DNA of 64,000 nt from Triticum aestivum. Taxonomy: Eukaryota > Streptophyta > Magnoliopsida > Poales > Poaceae. The notes under the pieces were generated by a model. The model worked only from the letters and a program-made list of their open reading frames with translations. It was not told where the DNA came from and ran no database searches. Of this stretch, positions 49,558 to 61,384 are shown one piece after another. Every line of letters starts with the position of its first letter. The stretch's first letter is position 1. The position numbers and the translations under genes were made by a program. The stretch lies in the NCBI RefSeq assembly GCF_018294505.1, contig NC_057795.1:234171035-234235034 (forward strand), read 5' to 3'.

Positions 49558-51668
49558 ATTTACCACTATCGTTTTGGGGTTATGCTTTAGAGACGACTAC
49601 ATTCATTTTAAATAGGGCACCATCAAAATCCGTTGAGACAACGCCTTATGAACTGTGGTTTGGTAAGAAACCAAAGTTGTCGTTTCTTAAAGTTTGGGCC
49701 TGTGATGCTTATGTGAAAAAGCTTCAACCTGATAAGCTCGAACCCAAAACGGAGAAGTGCGTATTCATAGGATACCCAAAGGAAACTGTTGGGTACACCT
49801 TCTATCACTGATCCGAGGGCAAAATATTCGTTGCTAAGAATGGATCCTTTCTAGAGAAGGAGTTTCTCTCGAAAGAAGTGAGTGGGAGGAAAGTAGAACT
49901 TGATGAGGTAATTGTACCTTCTCCCGAATTGGAAAGTAGTTCATCACAGAAATCAGTTCGAGTGATTCCTACACCAATTAGTGAGGAAGCTAATGATGAT
50001 GATCATGAAACTTCAGATCAAGTTACAACAGAACCTCGTAGGTCTTCCAGAGTACGGTCCGCACCAGAGTGGTATGGTAATCCTGTTCTGCAAGTCATGT
50101 TACTACACCATGGTGAACCTACGAACTATGAGGAAGCGATGATGATCCCAGATTCCGCGAAATGGCTTGAGGCCATGAAATCTGAGATGGGATCCATGTA
50201 TGAGAACAAAGTGTGGACTTTGGTGGATTTTCCTGATGATTGGCAAGCCATAGAAAATAAATGGATCTTCAAGAAGAAGACTGACGCTGACGGTAATGTT
50301 ACTGTCTACAAAGCTCGACTTACAAAAGGTTTTCGACAAGTTCAAGGAGTTGACGATGATGAGACTTTCTCACCCGTAGCGATGCTTAAGTCTGTCTAAA
50401 TCATGTTCGCAATTGCCGCATTTGATGATTATGAAATTTGGCACATGGATGTCAAAACTGCATCCTGAATGGATTTCTGGAAGAAGAGTTGTATACGATG
50501 CAACCAGAAGGTTTTTTCGATCCAAAGGGTGTTAACAAAGTGTGCAAGCTTCAGCGATCCATTTATGGACTAGTGCAAGCCTCTCGGAGTTGGAATAAAC
50601 GCTTTGATAGTGTGATCAAAGCATATGGTTTTATACAGACTTTTGGAGAAGCCTGTATTTACAAGAAACTGAGTGGGAGCTCTGTAGCATTTCTAATATT
50701 ATATGTGGATGACATATTGTTGATAGGAAATGATATAGAATTTCTAGATAGCATAAAAGGATACTTGAATAAGAGTTTTCAATGAAAGAGCTCGGTGAAG
50801 CTGCTTACATATTGGGCATCAAGATCTATATAGATAGATCAAGACACTTAATTGGACTTTCACAAAGCACATACCTTGATAAAGTTTTGCAGAAGTTCAA
50901 AATGGACCAGTCAAAGAAAGGGTTCTTCCCTATGTTACAAGGTGTGAAGTTGAGTCAGACTCAATACCCGACCACTACAGAAGATAGAGAGAAAATGAAA
51001 GTCATTCCCTATGCTTCAGCCATAGGTTCTATCATGTATGCAATGCTGTGTACCAGACCTGATGTGTGCCTTGCTATAAGCATAGCAGGGGTACCAAAGT
51101 AATCCTGGAGTGGAGCACTAGACAGCGGTCAAGAACATCCTGAAATACCTGAAAAGCACTAAGGATATGTTTCTCATTTATGGAGGTGACAAAGAGCTCA
51201 TCGTAAACGGTTACGTCGATACAAGCTTTGACACTGATCCGGATGACTCTAAGTCGCAATCTGGATACGTATTTTTATTGAATGGTGGAGCTGTCAGTTG
51301 GTGCAGTTCCAAGCAAAGCATCGTGGCGGGATCTACGTGTGAAGCGGAGTACATAGCTGCTTTGGAAGCAGCAAATGAAGGAGTTCATATTTGATCTAGG
51401 TGTCATACCTAGTGCATCGGGTCCAATGAAAATCTTTTGTGACAATACTGGTGCAATTGTCTTGGCGAAGGAATCCAGATTTCATAAGAGAACCAAGCAC
51501 ATCAAGAGATGCTTCAATTCCATCCGTCATCAAGTGTTGGAGGGGGACATAGAGATTTGTAAGATACATACGGATCTTAATGTTGTAGACCCGTTGACTA
51601 AGCCTCTTCCAGGAGCAAAACATGATCAGCACCAAAACTCCATGGTTGTTAGAATCATTACTTTGTAG
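49558..51668 (+). pseudogene. pol: Angela int2 pol, 3' part (integrase end, RT, RNase H)
   Basis: Resumes in the integrase (LWFGKKPKLSFLKVWA), then RT with YVDD at 50702-50713 and RNase H (VDTSFD, CEAEYIAA). Lesions include a stop at 49809, a TAA at 50397, a one-base deletion near 50461 shared with int3, a one-base deletion near 50779, loss of three bases in the GRYQS region near 51090 and the 14-base deletion after 51383 shared with int1. Up to about 50680 variants match int3; from about 50910 they match int1. Confidence 0.9.
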
Positions 51669-51700
51669 TCTAGATTATTGACTCTAGTGCAAGTGGGAGC

Positions 51701-53428
51701 CAAAAGGAAATATGCCCTATAGGCAATAATAAAGTTATTATTTATTTCCCTATTTCATGATAAATGTTCATTATTCATGCTAGAATTGTATTAACCGGAA
51801 ACTTAGTACATGTGTGAATACATAGACAAAACAAAGTGTCCCTAGTATGCCTCTAATAGACTAGCTCGTTAATCAAAGATGGTTATGTTTCCCAACCATA
51901 GACATGTGTTGTCATTTGATGAACAGGATCACATCATTAGGAATGATGTGACGGACATGACCCATCCATTAGCTTAGCATTATGATTGTTATAGTTTCAT
52001 TGCTACTTCTTTCTTCATGACTTATACATGTTCCTCAGACTATGAGATTATGCAACTCCCAGATACCGGAGCAACACCTTCTGTGCTATCAACCGTCACA
52101 ACATAAATGGGTGATTATAAAGATGCTCTACAGGTGTCTCCGAAGGTGTTTGTTGGGTTGGCATAGATCGAGATTAGGATTTGTCACTCCGTGTATCTGA
52201 GAGGTATCTCTGGGCCCTCTTGATAATACTCATCACTATAAGCCTTGCAAGCAATGTGACTAAGGAATTAGTTGCGGGATGAAGCATTACGGAACGAGTA
52301 AAGAGACTTGCCGGTAACGAGATTGAACTAGGTATGATGATACCGATGATCGAATCTCGGGCAAGTAACATACCGATGACAAAGGTAACAACGTATGTTG
52401 TTATGCGGTTTGACCGAAAAAGATCTTCGTAGAATATGTAGCGGCCAATATGAGCATCCAGGTTCCGCTATTGGTTATTGACCGGAGATGTGTCTCGGTC
52501 ATGTCTACATAGTTCTCGAACCCGTAGGGTCCGCATGCTTAACATTCAATGACGATTTGTATTATGAGTTATGTGTTTTTGATGAATGAAGTTTGTTCGG
52601 AGTCCCGGATGAGATCATGGACGTGACGAGGAGTCCCTAAATGGTCGAGACATAAAGGTTGATTTATTGGACCATGTTATTCGGACACCGGAAGTGTTTC
52701 GGGTGGTTTGGGTAAAAACGGAGTGCCGGAGGGGCTACCGGAACCCCCGGGGGAACTAATGGGCCACCATGGGCCTTAGTGGAGAGAGAGGAGGGCCGCC
52801 AGGACAGGCCGCACGCCCCCCATTAGCAGTCCGAATTGGACAAGGGAAGGGGGGCGGCGCCCCCTTTCCTACTCCCTCTCCCTCTCCTTCCTTCCCCCTC
52901 TCTTCCTTGTAGAGGAATCCTACTAGGACTAGTATTCCTAGTAGGACTCCCTCTCCTTGGCGCGCCCCCTAGGGACGGCTAGCCTCCCCCTCTCCTCCAT
53001 TATATACGGGGGCAAGGGGGCACCCTAGAACACACCAAGTCTTCTCTTAGCCATGTGCGATGCCCCCCTCCACAGTGACACACCTCGATCATATCATCGT
53101 AGTGCTGGCGAAGACCTATGCCAGTAACATCATCATCACCGTCGCCACGCCGTCGTGCTGACAGAACTCACCCTCGTCCTCAACTGGATCAAGAGGACGA
53201 GGGACGTCATCAAGCTGAACGTGTGCTGAACGCGGATGTGTCGTACGTTCGGTACTTGGATCAGTTGGATCATGAACAAGTTCGACTATATCAACCGCCT
53301 TACTAAACACTTCCGCTTTCGGTCTATGAGGGTACATGAACACATTCTCACCCCTCGTTGTTATGAATCTCCTAGATAGATCTTGCGTGATCATAGGAAA
53401 TTTTTGGAAATTACCGCGTTCCCCAACA
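51701..53428 (+). repeat. Angela LTR3 (1728 bp)
   Basis: Starts CAAAAGGAAATATGCCC (TG terminus lost as in LTR2) and ends GTTCCCCAACA. TATA position reads ATTATATAC at 52999-53007. Variants shared with LTR2 only include AACAGGATC near 51925, TCTGAGAGG near 52197, CCTCTTGATAAT near 52219 and AGTATTCCTAG near 52930. Confidence 0.92.
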
Positions 53429-54666
53429 GTGGCATCCGAGCCAGGTCTATGCATAGGTATTTTATGCACGAGTAGAACACAAAGAGTTGTGGGCGATAAT
53501 AGTCATACTGCTTACCACCAATGTCTTACTTTGATTCACCGGTATTGTTGGATGAAGCGGCCCGGACCGACATTACATGACCGCGTTCATGAGACTGGTT
53601 CTACCGACGTGCTTTTGCACATAGGTGGCTGGCGGGTGTCTGTTTCTCCAACTTTAATTGAATCAAGTTTGACTACGGCCGGTCCTTGTTGAAGGTTAAA
53701 ACATCACACTTGACAAAAAATCGTTGTGGTTTTGGTGTGTAGGTAAGAACGGTTCTTGCTAGAAGCCCGTAGCGGCCACGTAAAACTTGCAACAACAAAG
53801 TGGAGGACGTCTAACTTGTTTTTGCAGGGCTTGCTGTGATGTGACATGGTCAAGACATGATGTGATATAAATTGTTGTATGAGATGATCATGTTTTGTAA
53901 CAGAGTTATTGGCAAATGGCAGGAGCTATATAGTTGTCGCTTTATTGTATGCAATGCAATCGCCATGTAATTGCTTTACTTTATCACTAAGCGGTAGCAA
54001 TAGTCGTAGAAGCAATAGTTGGCGAGACGACAACGATGCTACGATGGAGATCAAGGTGTCGCGTCGGTGATGATGGAGATAATGATGATGCTTCGGTAAT
54101 GGAGATCATGAACACAAGATGATGATGGCCATATCATGTCACATATTTTGATTGCATGTGATGTTTATCATTTATGCATCTTATTTTGCTTAGTACGGCG
54201 GTAGCATTATAAGATGATCCCTTACTAAATTTCAAGGTATAAGTGTTCTCCCTGAGTATGCACCATTGCTACAGTTCATCGTGCCGATACACCACATTAT
54301 GATCGGGTGTGATAAGCTCTATGTTCACATACAACGGGTGCAAGCCAGTTTTGCACACGCAAAATACTCGGGTTAAACTTGACGAGCCTAGCATATGCAG
54401 ATATGGCCTCGAAACACTGAGACTGAAAGGTCGAACGTGAATCATATAGTAGATATGATCAACATAGTGATGTTCACCATTGAAAACTACTCCATCTCAC
54501 GTGATGATCGGACATGGTTTAGTTGATTTGGATCACGTGGTCATTTAGATAACTAGAGGGAAGTCTATCTAAGTGGGAGTTCTTAATTAATATGATTAAT
54601 TGAACTTTAATTTATCATGAACTTAGTCCTAATAGTTATTTTGCATGTCTATGTTATTGTAGATCA
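53429..54666 (+). other. Angela int3 PBS and 5' leader
   Basis: PBS TGGCATCCGAGCC at 53430-53442, then about 1.2 kb without a supported ORF. Collinear with the int2 leader and close to it. Confidence 0.8.
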
Positions 54667-57600
54667 ATGGCCCGTGCTACCGTTCCTTTGAATTTTAATG
54701 CGTTCCTAGAGAAAGCTAAGTTGAAAGATGATGGTAGCAATTACACGGACTGGGTCCATAACTTGAGGATTATCCTCATTGCTGCACATAAGAATTACGT
54801 CCTAGAAGCACCGCTAGGTGTACCACCCGCGCCAGCAACTGCAGACATTGTGAATGCCTGGCAGACGCCTGTTGATGACTACTCGATAGTTCAGTGTGCC
54901 ATGCTTTACGACTTAGAATCGGGACTTCAAAGACGTTTTGAACATCATGGAGCATATGAGATGTTCCAAGAGTTAAAGTTAATATTTCAAGCAAATGCTA
55001 GAATTGAGAGATATGAAGTCTCCAACAAGTTCTACAACTCCAAAGTGGAGGAGAATAGTTCTGTCAGTGAACACATACTCAGAATGTCTGGGTACCATAA
55101 CCACTTGACTCAGCTGGGAGTTAATCTTCTGATGATAGTGTCATTGACATAGTTCTTCAATCACTGCCATGAAGCTATAAAGGCTTCATGATGAACTATA
55201 ATATGCAAGGGATGAACAAGACAATTCCCGAGCTCTTCGCAATGCTAAAGGTTGTGGAGGTAGAAATCAAAAAGGAGCATCAAGTGTTGATGGTTAACAA
55301 GACCACTAGTTTCGAGAGGGCAAAGGAAAGAAGGGGAACTTCAAGAAGAACGGCAAGAAACTTGTTGCTCGCGATAAGAAACCCAAGTCTGGACCTAAGC
55401 CTGAAACTGAGTGCTTCTACTGCAAACGGACTGGTCACTGGAAGCGGAACTGCCCAAAGTATTTGGCGGATAAGAAGGATGGCAAAGTGAAAGGTATATT
55501 TGAGATACATATTATTGATGTGTACCTTACTAATGCTCGTAGTAGCGCCTGGGTATTTTATACCGGTTCTGTTGCTCATATTTGCAACTCGAAAATGGGG
55601 CTACGGATTAAACGAAAATTGGCTAAGGACGAGGTGATGATGTGTGTGGGAAATGGTTCCAAGGTCGATGTGATCACTGTCGGCACGCTACCTCTACATC
55701 TACCTTCGGGTTTAGTTTTAGACCTAAATAATTGTTATTTGGTGCCAGCGTTGAGCATGAACATTATATCTGGATCTTGTTTGATGTGAGACGGTTATTC
55801 ATTTAAATCAAAGAATAATGGTTGTTCTATTTATACAGTAATATCTTTTACAGTCATGCACCCTCGCTGAGTGGTCTATTTTTGTTGAATCTTGATCATG
55901 ATGATACACATGTTCATAATACTAAAGCCAAAAGATGCAAAGTTGATAATGATAGTGCAACTTATTTGTGGCACTGCCATTTGGGTCATATTGGTGTAAA
56001 GCGCATGAAGAAACTCTATGCTGATTGACTTTTGGAATCACTTGATTATGAATCACTTGGTGCTTGCGAACCATGCCTCATGGGCAAGATGACTAAAACT
56101 CCGTTCTCCGGAACAATGGAACGAGCTACTGACTTATTATAAATAATAAATACCAGTGTATGCGGTCCAATGAGTGTTGAGGCTCATGGCGGATATCGAT
56201 ATTTTCTTACCTTCATAGATGATTTGAGCAGATATTGGTATATCTACTTAATGAAGCATAAGTATGAAATGTTCGAAAAGTTCAGAGAATTTCAGAGTGA
56301 AGTGGAAAAGTATTGTAACAAGAAAATAAAGTTTCTATGATCTGATCATGGAGGCGAATATTTGAGTTGCGATTTTGGTCTTCATTTGAAACAATGTGGA
56401 ATAGTTTCACAACTTACGCCACCTGGAACACCACAACGTAATGGTGTGTCCGAACGTCGTAACCTTACTTTATTGGATATGGTACGATCTATGATGTCTC
56501 TTACTGATTTACCGCTATTGTTTTGGGGTTATGCTTTAGAGGCGACTGCATTCATTTTAAATAGGGCGCCATCAAAATCCGTTGAGACGACGCCTTATGA
56601 ACTGTGGTTTGGTAAGAAACCAAGTCGTTTCTTAAAGTTTGGGCCTGTGATGCTTATGTGAAAAAGCTTCAACCTGATAAGCTCGAACCCAAATCGGAGA
56701 AGTGCGTATTCATAGGATACCCAAAGGAAACTATTGGGTACACCTTCTATCACTGATCCGAGGGCAAAATATTCGTTGCTAAGAATGGATCCTTTCTAGA
56801 GAAGGAGTTTCTCTCGAAAGAAGTGAGTGGGAGGAAAGTTGAACTTGATGAGGTAATTGTACCTTCTCCCAAATTGGAAAGTAGTTCATCACAGAGTGAT
56901 TCCTACACCAATTAGTGAGGAAGCTAATGATGATGATCATGAAACTTCAGATCAAGTTACTACAGAACCTCGTAGGTCTTCCAGAGTACGGTCCGCACCA
57001 GAGTGGTACGGCAATCCTGTTCTGCAAGTCATGTTACTAGACCATGGTGAACCTACGAACTATGAGGAAGCGATGATGATCCCCGATTCCGTGAAATGGC
57101 TTGAGGCCATGAAATCTGAGATGGGATCCATGTATGAGAACAAAGTGTGGACTTTGTGGATTTTCCCAATGATCGGCAAGCCATAGAAAATAAATGGATC
57201 TTCAAGAAGAAGACTGACGCTGACGGTAATGTTACTGTCTACAAAGCTCGACTTACAAAAGGTTTTCAACAAGTTCAAGGAGTTGACTACGATGAGACTT
57301 TCTCACCCGTAGTGATGCTTAAGTCTGTCTGAATCATGTTCGCAATTGCCGCATTTGATGATTATGAAATTTGGCAGATGGATGTTAAATCTACATCCTG
57401 AATGGATTTCTGGAAGAAGAGTTGTATATGATGCAACCAGAAGGTTTTGTCGATCCAAAGGGTGTTAACAAAGTGTGCAAGCTCCAGCAATCCGTTTATG
57501 GACTAGTGCAAGCCTCTTGGAGTTGGAATAAACGCTTTGATAGTGTGATCAAAGCATATGGTTTTATACAGACTTTTGGAGAAGCCTGTATTTACAAGAA

Positions 57601-58617
57601 AATGAGTGGGAGCTCTGTAGCATTTCTAATACTATATGTGGATGACATATTGTTGATTGGAAATGATATAGAATTTCTGGATACCATAAAAGGATACTTG
57701 AATAAGAGGTTTTCAATGAAAGAGCTCGGTGAAGCTTCTTACATATTGGGCATCAAGATCTATAGAGATAGATCAAGACGCTTAATTGACTTTCACAAAG
57801 CACATACCTTGATAAAGTTTTGCAGAAGTTCAAAATGGATCAGTCCAAGAAAGAGTTCTTGCCTATGTTACAAGGTGTGAAGTTGAGTCAGACTCAATAC
57901 CCGACCACTTCACAAGATAGAGAGAAAATGAAAGTCATTCTCTATGCTTCAGCCATAGGTTATATCATGTATGCAATGCTATGTACCAGACCTGATGTGT
58001 GCCTTGCTATAAGCATAGCAGGGAGGTACCAAAGTAATCTCGGAGTGGAGCACTGGACAGCGGTCAAGAACATCCTGAAATACCTGAAAAGGACTAAGGA
58101 TATGTTTCTCGTTTATGCAGGTGACAAAGAGCTCGTCGTAAACGGTTATGTCGATACAAGCTTTGACACTGATCCGGATGACTCTAAGTCGCAATCCGGA
58201 TACGTATTTTTATTGAATGGTGGAGCTGTCAGTTGGTGCAGTTCCAAGCAAAGCATCGTGGCGGGATCTATGTGTGAAGCGGAGTACATAGATGCTTCGG
58301 AAGCAACAAATGAAGGAGACTGGATGAAGGAGTTCATATCCGATCTAGGTGTCATACCTAGTGCATCGGGTCCAATGAAAATCTTTTGTGACAATACTAG
58401 TGCAATTGCCTTGGCGAAGGAATCCAGATTTCACAAGAGAACCAAGCACATCAAGAGACGCTTCAATTCCATCCATCATCAGGTGTTGGAGGGAGACATA
58501 GAGATTTGCAAGATACATACGGATCTGAATGTTGCAGACCCGTTGACTAAGCCTCTTCAACGAGCAAAACATGATCAGCACCAAAACTCCATGAGTGTTA
58601 GAATCATTACTTTATAG
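54667..58617 (+). pseudogene. gag-pol: Angela int3 gag-pol polyprotein, broken
   Basis: Starts MARATVPLNF. A one-base deletion near 55125 stops gag at 55152. The second frameshift near 55312 matches int2. Zinc knuckle residues CFYCKRTGHWKRNC survive out of frame. Protease Asp is Tyr (55559-55561), TGA at 55787-55789 and a stop before the second integrase Asp at 56338-56340 are shared with int2. The first integrase Asp is Ser (56155-56157). RT has YVDD at about 57635-57646 and a one-base deletion near 57395. RNase H is the most complete of the three: it lacks the 14-base deletion (bases 58319-58332 present) and reads through DWMKEF to the C-terminus in one frame from 57820. Confidence 0.92.
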
Positions 58618-58650
58618 TCTAGATTATTGACTCTAGTGCAAGTGGGAGGC

Positions 58651-60374
58651 TGAAAGAAATATGCCCTATAGGCAATAATAAAGTTATTATTTACTTCCTT
58701 ATTTCATGATAAATGTTTATTATTCATGCTAGAATTGTATTAAGCGGAAACTTAGTACATGTGTGAATACATAGACAAAACAAAGTGTTCCTAGTATGCC
58801 TCTACTAGACTAGCTCGTTAATCAAAGATGGTTATGTTTCCTAACCATAGACATGTGTTGTCATTTGATGAACGGGATCACATCATTAGGAATGATGTGA
58901 TGGACATGACCCATCCATTAGCGTAGCATTATGATCGTTACAGTTTAAGTGCTACTGCTTTCTGCATGACTTATACATGTTCCTCAGACTATGAGATTAT
59001 GCAACTCCCAAATACTGGAGGAACACCTTGTGTGCTATCAAACGTCACAACATAAATGGGTGCTTATAAAGATGATCTACAGGTGTCTCCGAAGGTGTTT
59101 GTTGGGTTGGCATAGATCGAGATTAGGATTTGTCACTCCGTGTATCAGAGAGGTATCTGTGGGCCCTCTCGGTAATGCTCATCTCTATAAGCCTTGCAAG
59201 CAATCTGACTAATGAATTAGTTGCGGGATGAAGCATTACGAAACGAGTAAAGAGACTTGCCGGTAACAAGATTGAACTAGGTATGATGATACCAATGAGC
59301 GAATCTCGGGAAAGTAACATACCGATGACAAAGGGAACAACGTATGTTGCTATGCGGTTTGACCGACAATGATCTTCGTAGAATATGTAGGAGCCAATAT
59401 GAGAATCCAGGTTCCTCTATTGGTTATTGACCGGAGATGTGTCTCGGTCATGTCTACATAGTTCTCGAACCCGTAGGGTCCGCACGCTTAACGTTCAATG
59501 ACGATTTGTATTATGAGTTATGTGTTTTTGATGACCGAAGTTTTTTCGGAGTCCCGAATGAGATCACGGACGTGGCGAGGAGTCTCTAAATGGTCGAGAC
59601 ATAAAGATTGATATATTGGACCATGTTATTCGGACACCGGAAGTGTTCCGGGTGGTTTCGAGTAAAAACGAAGTGCTGGAGGGGTTACCGGAACCCCCGG
59701 GGGAACTAATGGGCCACCATGGGCCTTAGTGGAGAGATAGGAGAGCCACCATGGGCATGCCCCCCCCTTAGCAGTCCTAATTGGACAAGGGAAGGGGGGC
59801 GGCGCACCCCTTCCTACTCCCTCTCCCTCTCCTTCCTTCCCCCTCTCTTCCTTGTAGAGGAATCCTACTAGGACTAGTAGTCCTAGTAGGACTCCCTCTC
59901 CTTGGCGCGCCCCGTAGGGCTGGCCGGCCTCCCCCTCTCCTCCTTTATATACGAGGGCAAGGGGGCACCCTAGAACACACCAAGTCTTCTCTTAGTCGTG
60001 TGTGGTGCCCCCTCCACAGTGACATGCCTTGATCATATCGCTGTAGTGCTTTGGCTAAGCCCTGCGACGGTAACATCATCATCACTGTCGCCACGCCGTC
60101 GTGCTGACGGAACTCACCCTCATCCTCAAATGGATCAAGAGAACGAGGGACGTCATCGAGCTGAACGTGTGCTGAACGCAGAGGTGTCGTACGTTCGGTA
60201 CTTGGATCGGTTGGATCGTGAAGAAGTTCGACTACACCAATCGCATTACTAAACGCTTCTGCTTTCGGTCTACGAGGGTACGTGGACACACTCTCCCCTC
60301 TCGTTGCTATGCATCTCCTAGATAGATCTTGTGTAATCTTAGGAAAAAATTTGAAATTAGTGTGTTCCCCAACT
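58651..60374 (+). repeat. Angela LTR4 (outer 3' LTR, 1724 bp)
   Basis: Begins TGAAAGAAATATGCCC and ends GTTCCCCAACT, the last A changed to T. TATA box TTTATATAC at 59944-59952. It is followed by the second GTAGA TSD copy at 60375-60379. Confidence 0.92.
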
Positions 60375-60474
60375 GTAGACACACTCTCTCCCTCGTTGCT
60401 ATGCATCTCCATGGATAGATCATTGCGTGTGCATAGTAATATTTTTTTTGTTTTCCATGCGATGATTCACAACA
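60375..60474 (+). repeat. Old Angela/WIS-like copia 3' LTR, part 3
   Basis: After the duplicated GTAGA the sequence CACACTCTCTCCCTCGTTGC continues the LTR stopped at 21104, and ends near TTCACAACA at 60474. This confirms that the whole 39 kb array sits inside one older LTR. Confidence 0.88.
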
Positions 60475-60630
60475 GGATGTCCATGCAGAAGGCGCGCTGG
60501 AGGAGAGCTTGCTCATGGCGGGATGGGATGATGGGGATGCGCTGGACGGTAGCATGGCAGGTCACGTCGAAAGGGAGGGAAGTTCGGGACGAAGGGGATG
60601 GTGGGTCGCGTTGGAGTGAAGGGTGGCGGG
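60475..60630. other. GC-rich DNA between two copia elements, nothing recognised
   Basis: This 156-bp stretch is G-rich on the plus strand, with GGGATGG-like words. It is the 3' flank of the old copia element. No ORF or repeat boundary is clear. GCGGG (60626-60630) is the base quintet next to the SIRE-like LTR and would be its TSD. Confidence 0.4.
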
Positions 60631-60949
60631 TGTAAGGGCATATTTATCCCCAAGATGTTTTGGTGATTGATGACAATGCTTGTGCGGACTAATCGTGTGT
60701 GTTAAGTTCTTTCAAAGATTCATCCTTTGGCACGAGACGATTGTCTCCCCTCGATGTTTTATTCAAGACGGTGTAGCTCCTTCGTTTCGTGTTGGTGGAC
60801 TAGTTTCGTAAGAGTCACCGTACTATCAAGAGGGGATCCGCTTTGGTAAGACTAGGGTGGAATCAACACGTACACATCCATATCACACCCGTCGTTTTCT
60901 TTCCGCTTCATTGGAGCTGCCTTTTTCCCTCTAAGTGCGTTGTTCTGCC

Positions 60950-61330
60950 CCAGCGGTAGTATCGTGATCCACATCGGTAGTACCGCCGAAGCTCCCCAGT
61001 GGTAGTACCGCTCCCAGAGCGGTAGTACCGCTCCCAGCGGTAGTACCGCTCTCCGAACGGTAGTACCGCTTGGAGCCTTCGGCCGTAGTACCGCAGTGCT
61101 TCCGGGGTACTACCGCCTCGATTCGAGAATGATGTTTTTCGTGTCAGGTTTTGCGGTACTAAGGGTGGTAGTAGTGGCGGTAGTACCGCTCCTAGCGGTA
61201 GTACCGCTCCTACCCCCATGGTAGTACTGTCCTGGGGTCAGGGCCCTGTCAGCGCGGCAGTACCGCTGGGTATGAGCGATAGTACCGCCCGGAGCGGTAG
61301 TGCCGCCCTTCCCTAGCGGTAGTACCGCTC
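60950..61330 (+). repeat. Cluster of about 15 GCGGTAGTACCGC mini-hairpins
   Basis: The 13-mer has 5-bp complementary arms (GCGGT / ACCGC) around a 3-base loop. Good copies occur near 61019, 61037, 61179, 61194 and 61316, with degenerate ones between, at spacings of about 16-40 bp and with one in the reverse sense near 61108. Confidence 0.85.
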
Positions 61331-61376
61331 TGTGTGAGGCTGCTCAGTGGAATAACGGTTGGATTGATTCCCCCAC

Positions 61377-61384
61377 TATATAAA
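61377..61384 (+). promoter_or_regulatory. Probable TATA box of the SIRE-like LTR
   Basis: TATATAAA lies in CCCCACTATATAAAGGGG, just downstream of the hairpin cluster, in a typical U3 position about 745 bp before the LTR end. Confidence 0.65.

Larger units (their letters stand above)
21105..60374 (+). mobile_element. Tandem array of three Angela-type copia elements sharing LTRs (LTR-int-LTR-int-LTR-int-LTR)
   Basis: Four LTRs (21105-22826; 28031-29201 plus 36403-36960; 51701-53428; 58651-60374) alternate with three internal domains, all on the plus strand. GTAGA flanks the whole array at 21100-21104 and 60375-60379, and the interrupted host LTR joins across it. No other TSD-like flank is seen at internal junctions, where each internal LTR runs directly into a PBS. 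This is the expected product of unequal recombination of one original insertion. Domain order protease-integrase-RT-RNaseH and LTR sequence place it in the Angela/BARE/WIS group. Two gypsy elements are nested inside (29202-36397; 40044-49557). Confidence 0.92.

Noticed and set aside
21105..60374. Assembly collapse or chimera as the cause of the three-unit array
   Set aside because: The units carry distinct private mutations and different nested elements, and the outer TSD matches; an artefact is less likely but only spanning long reads can exclude it.
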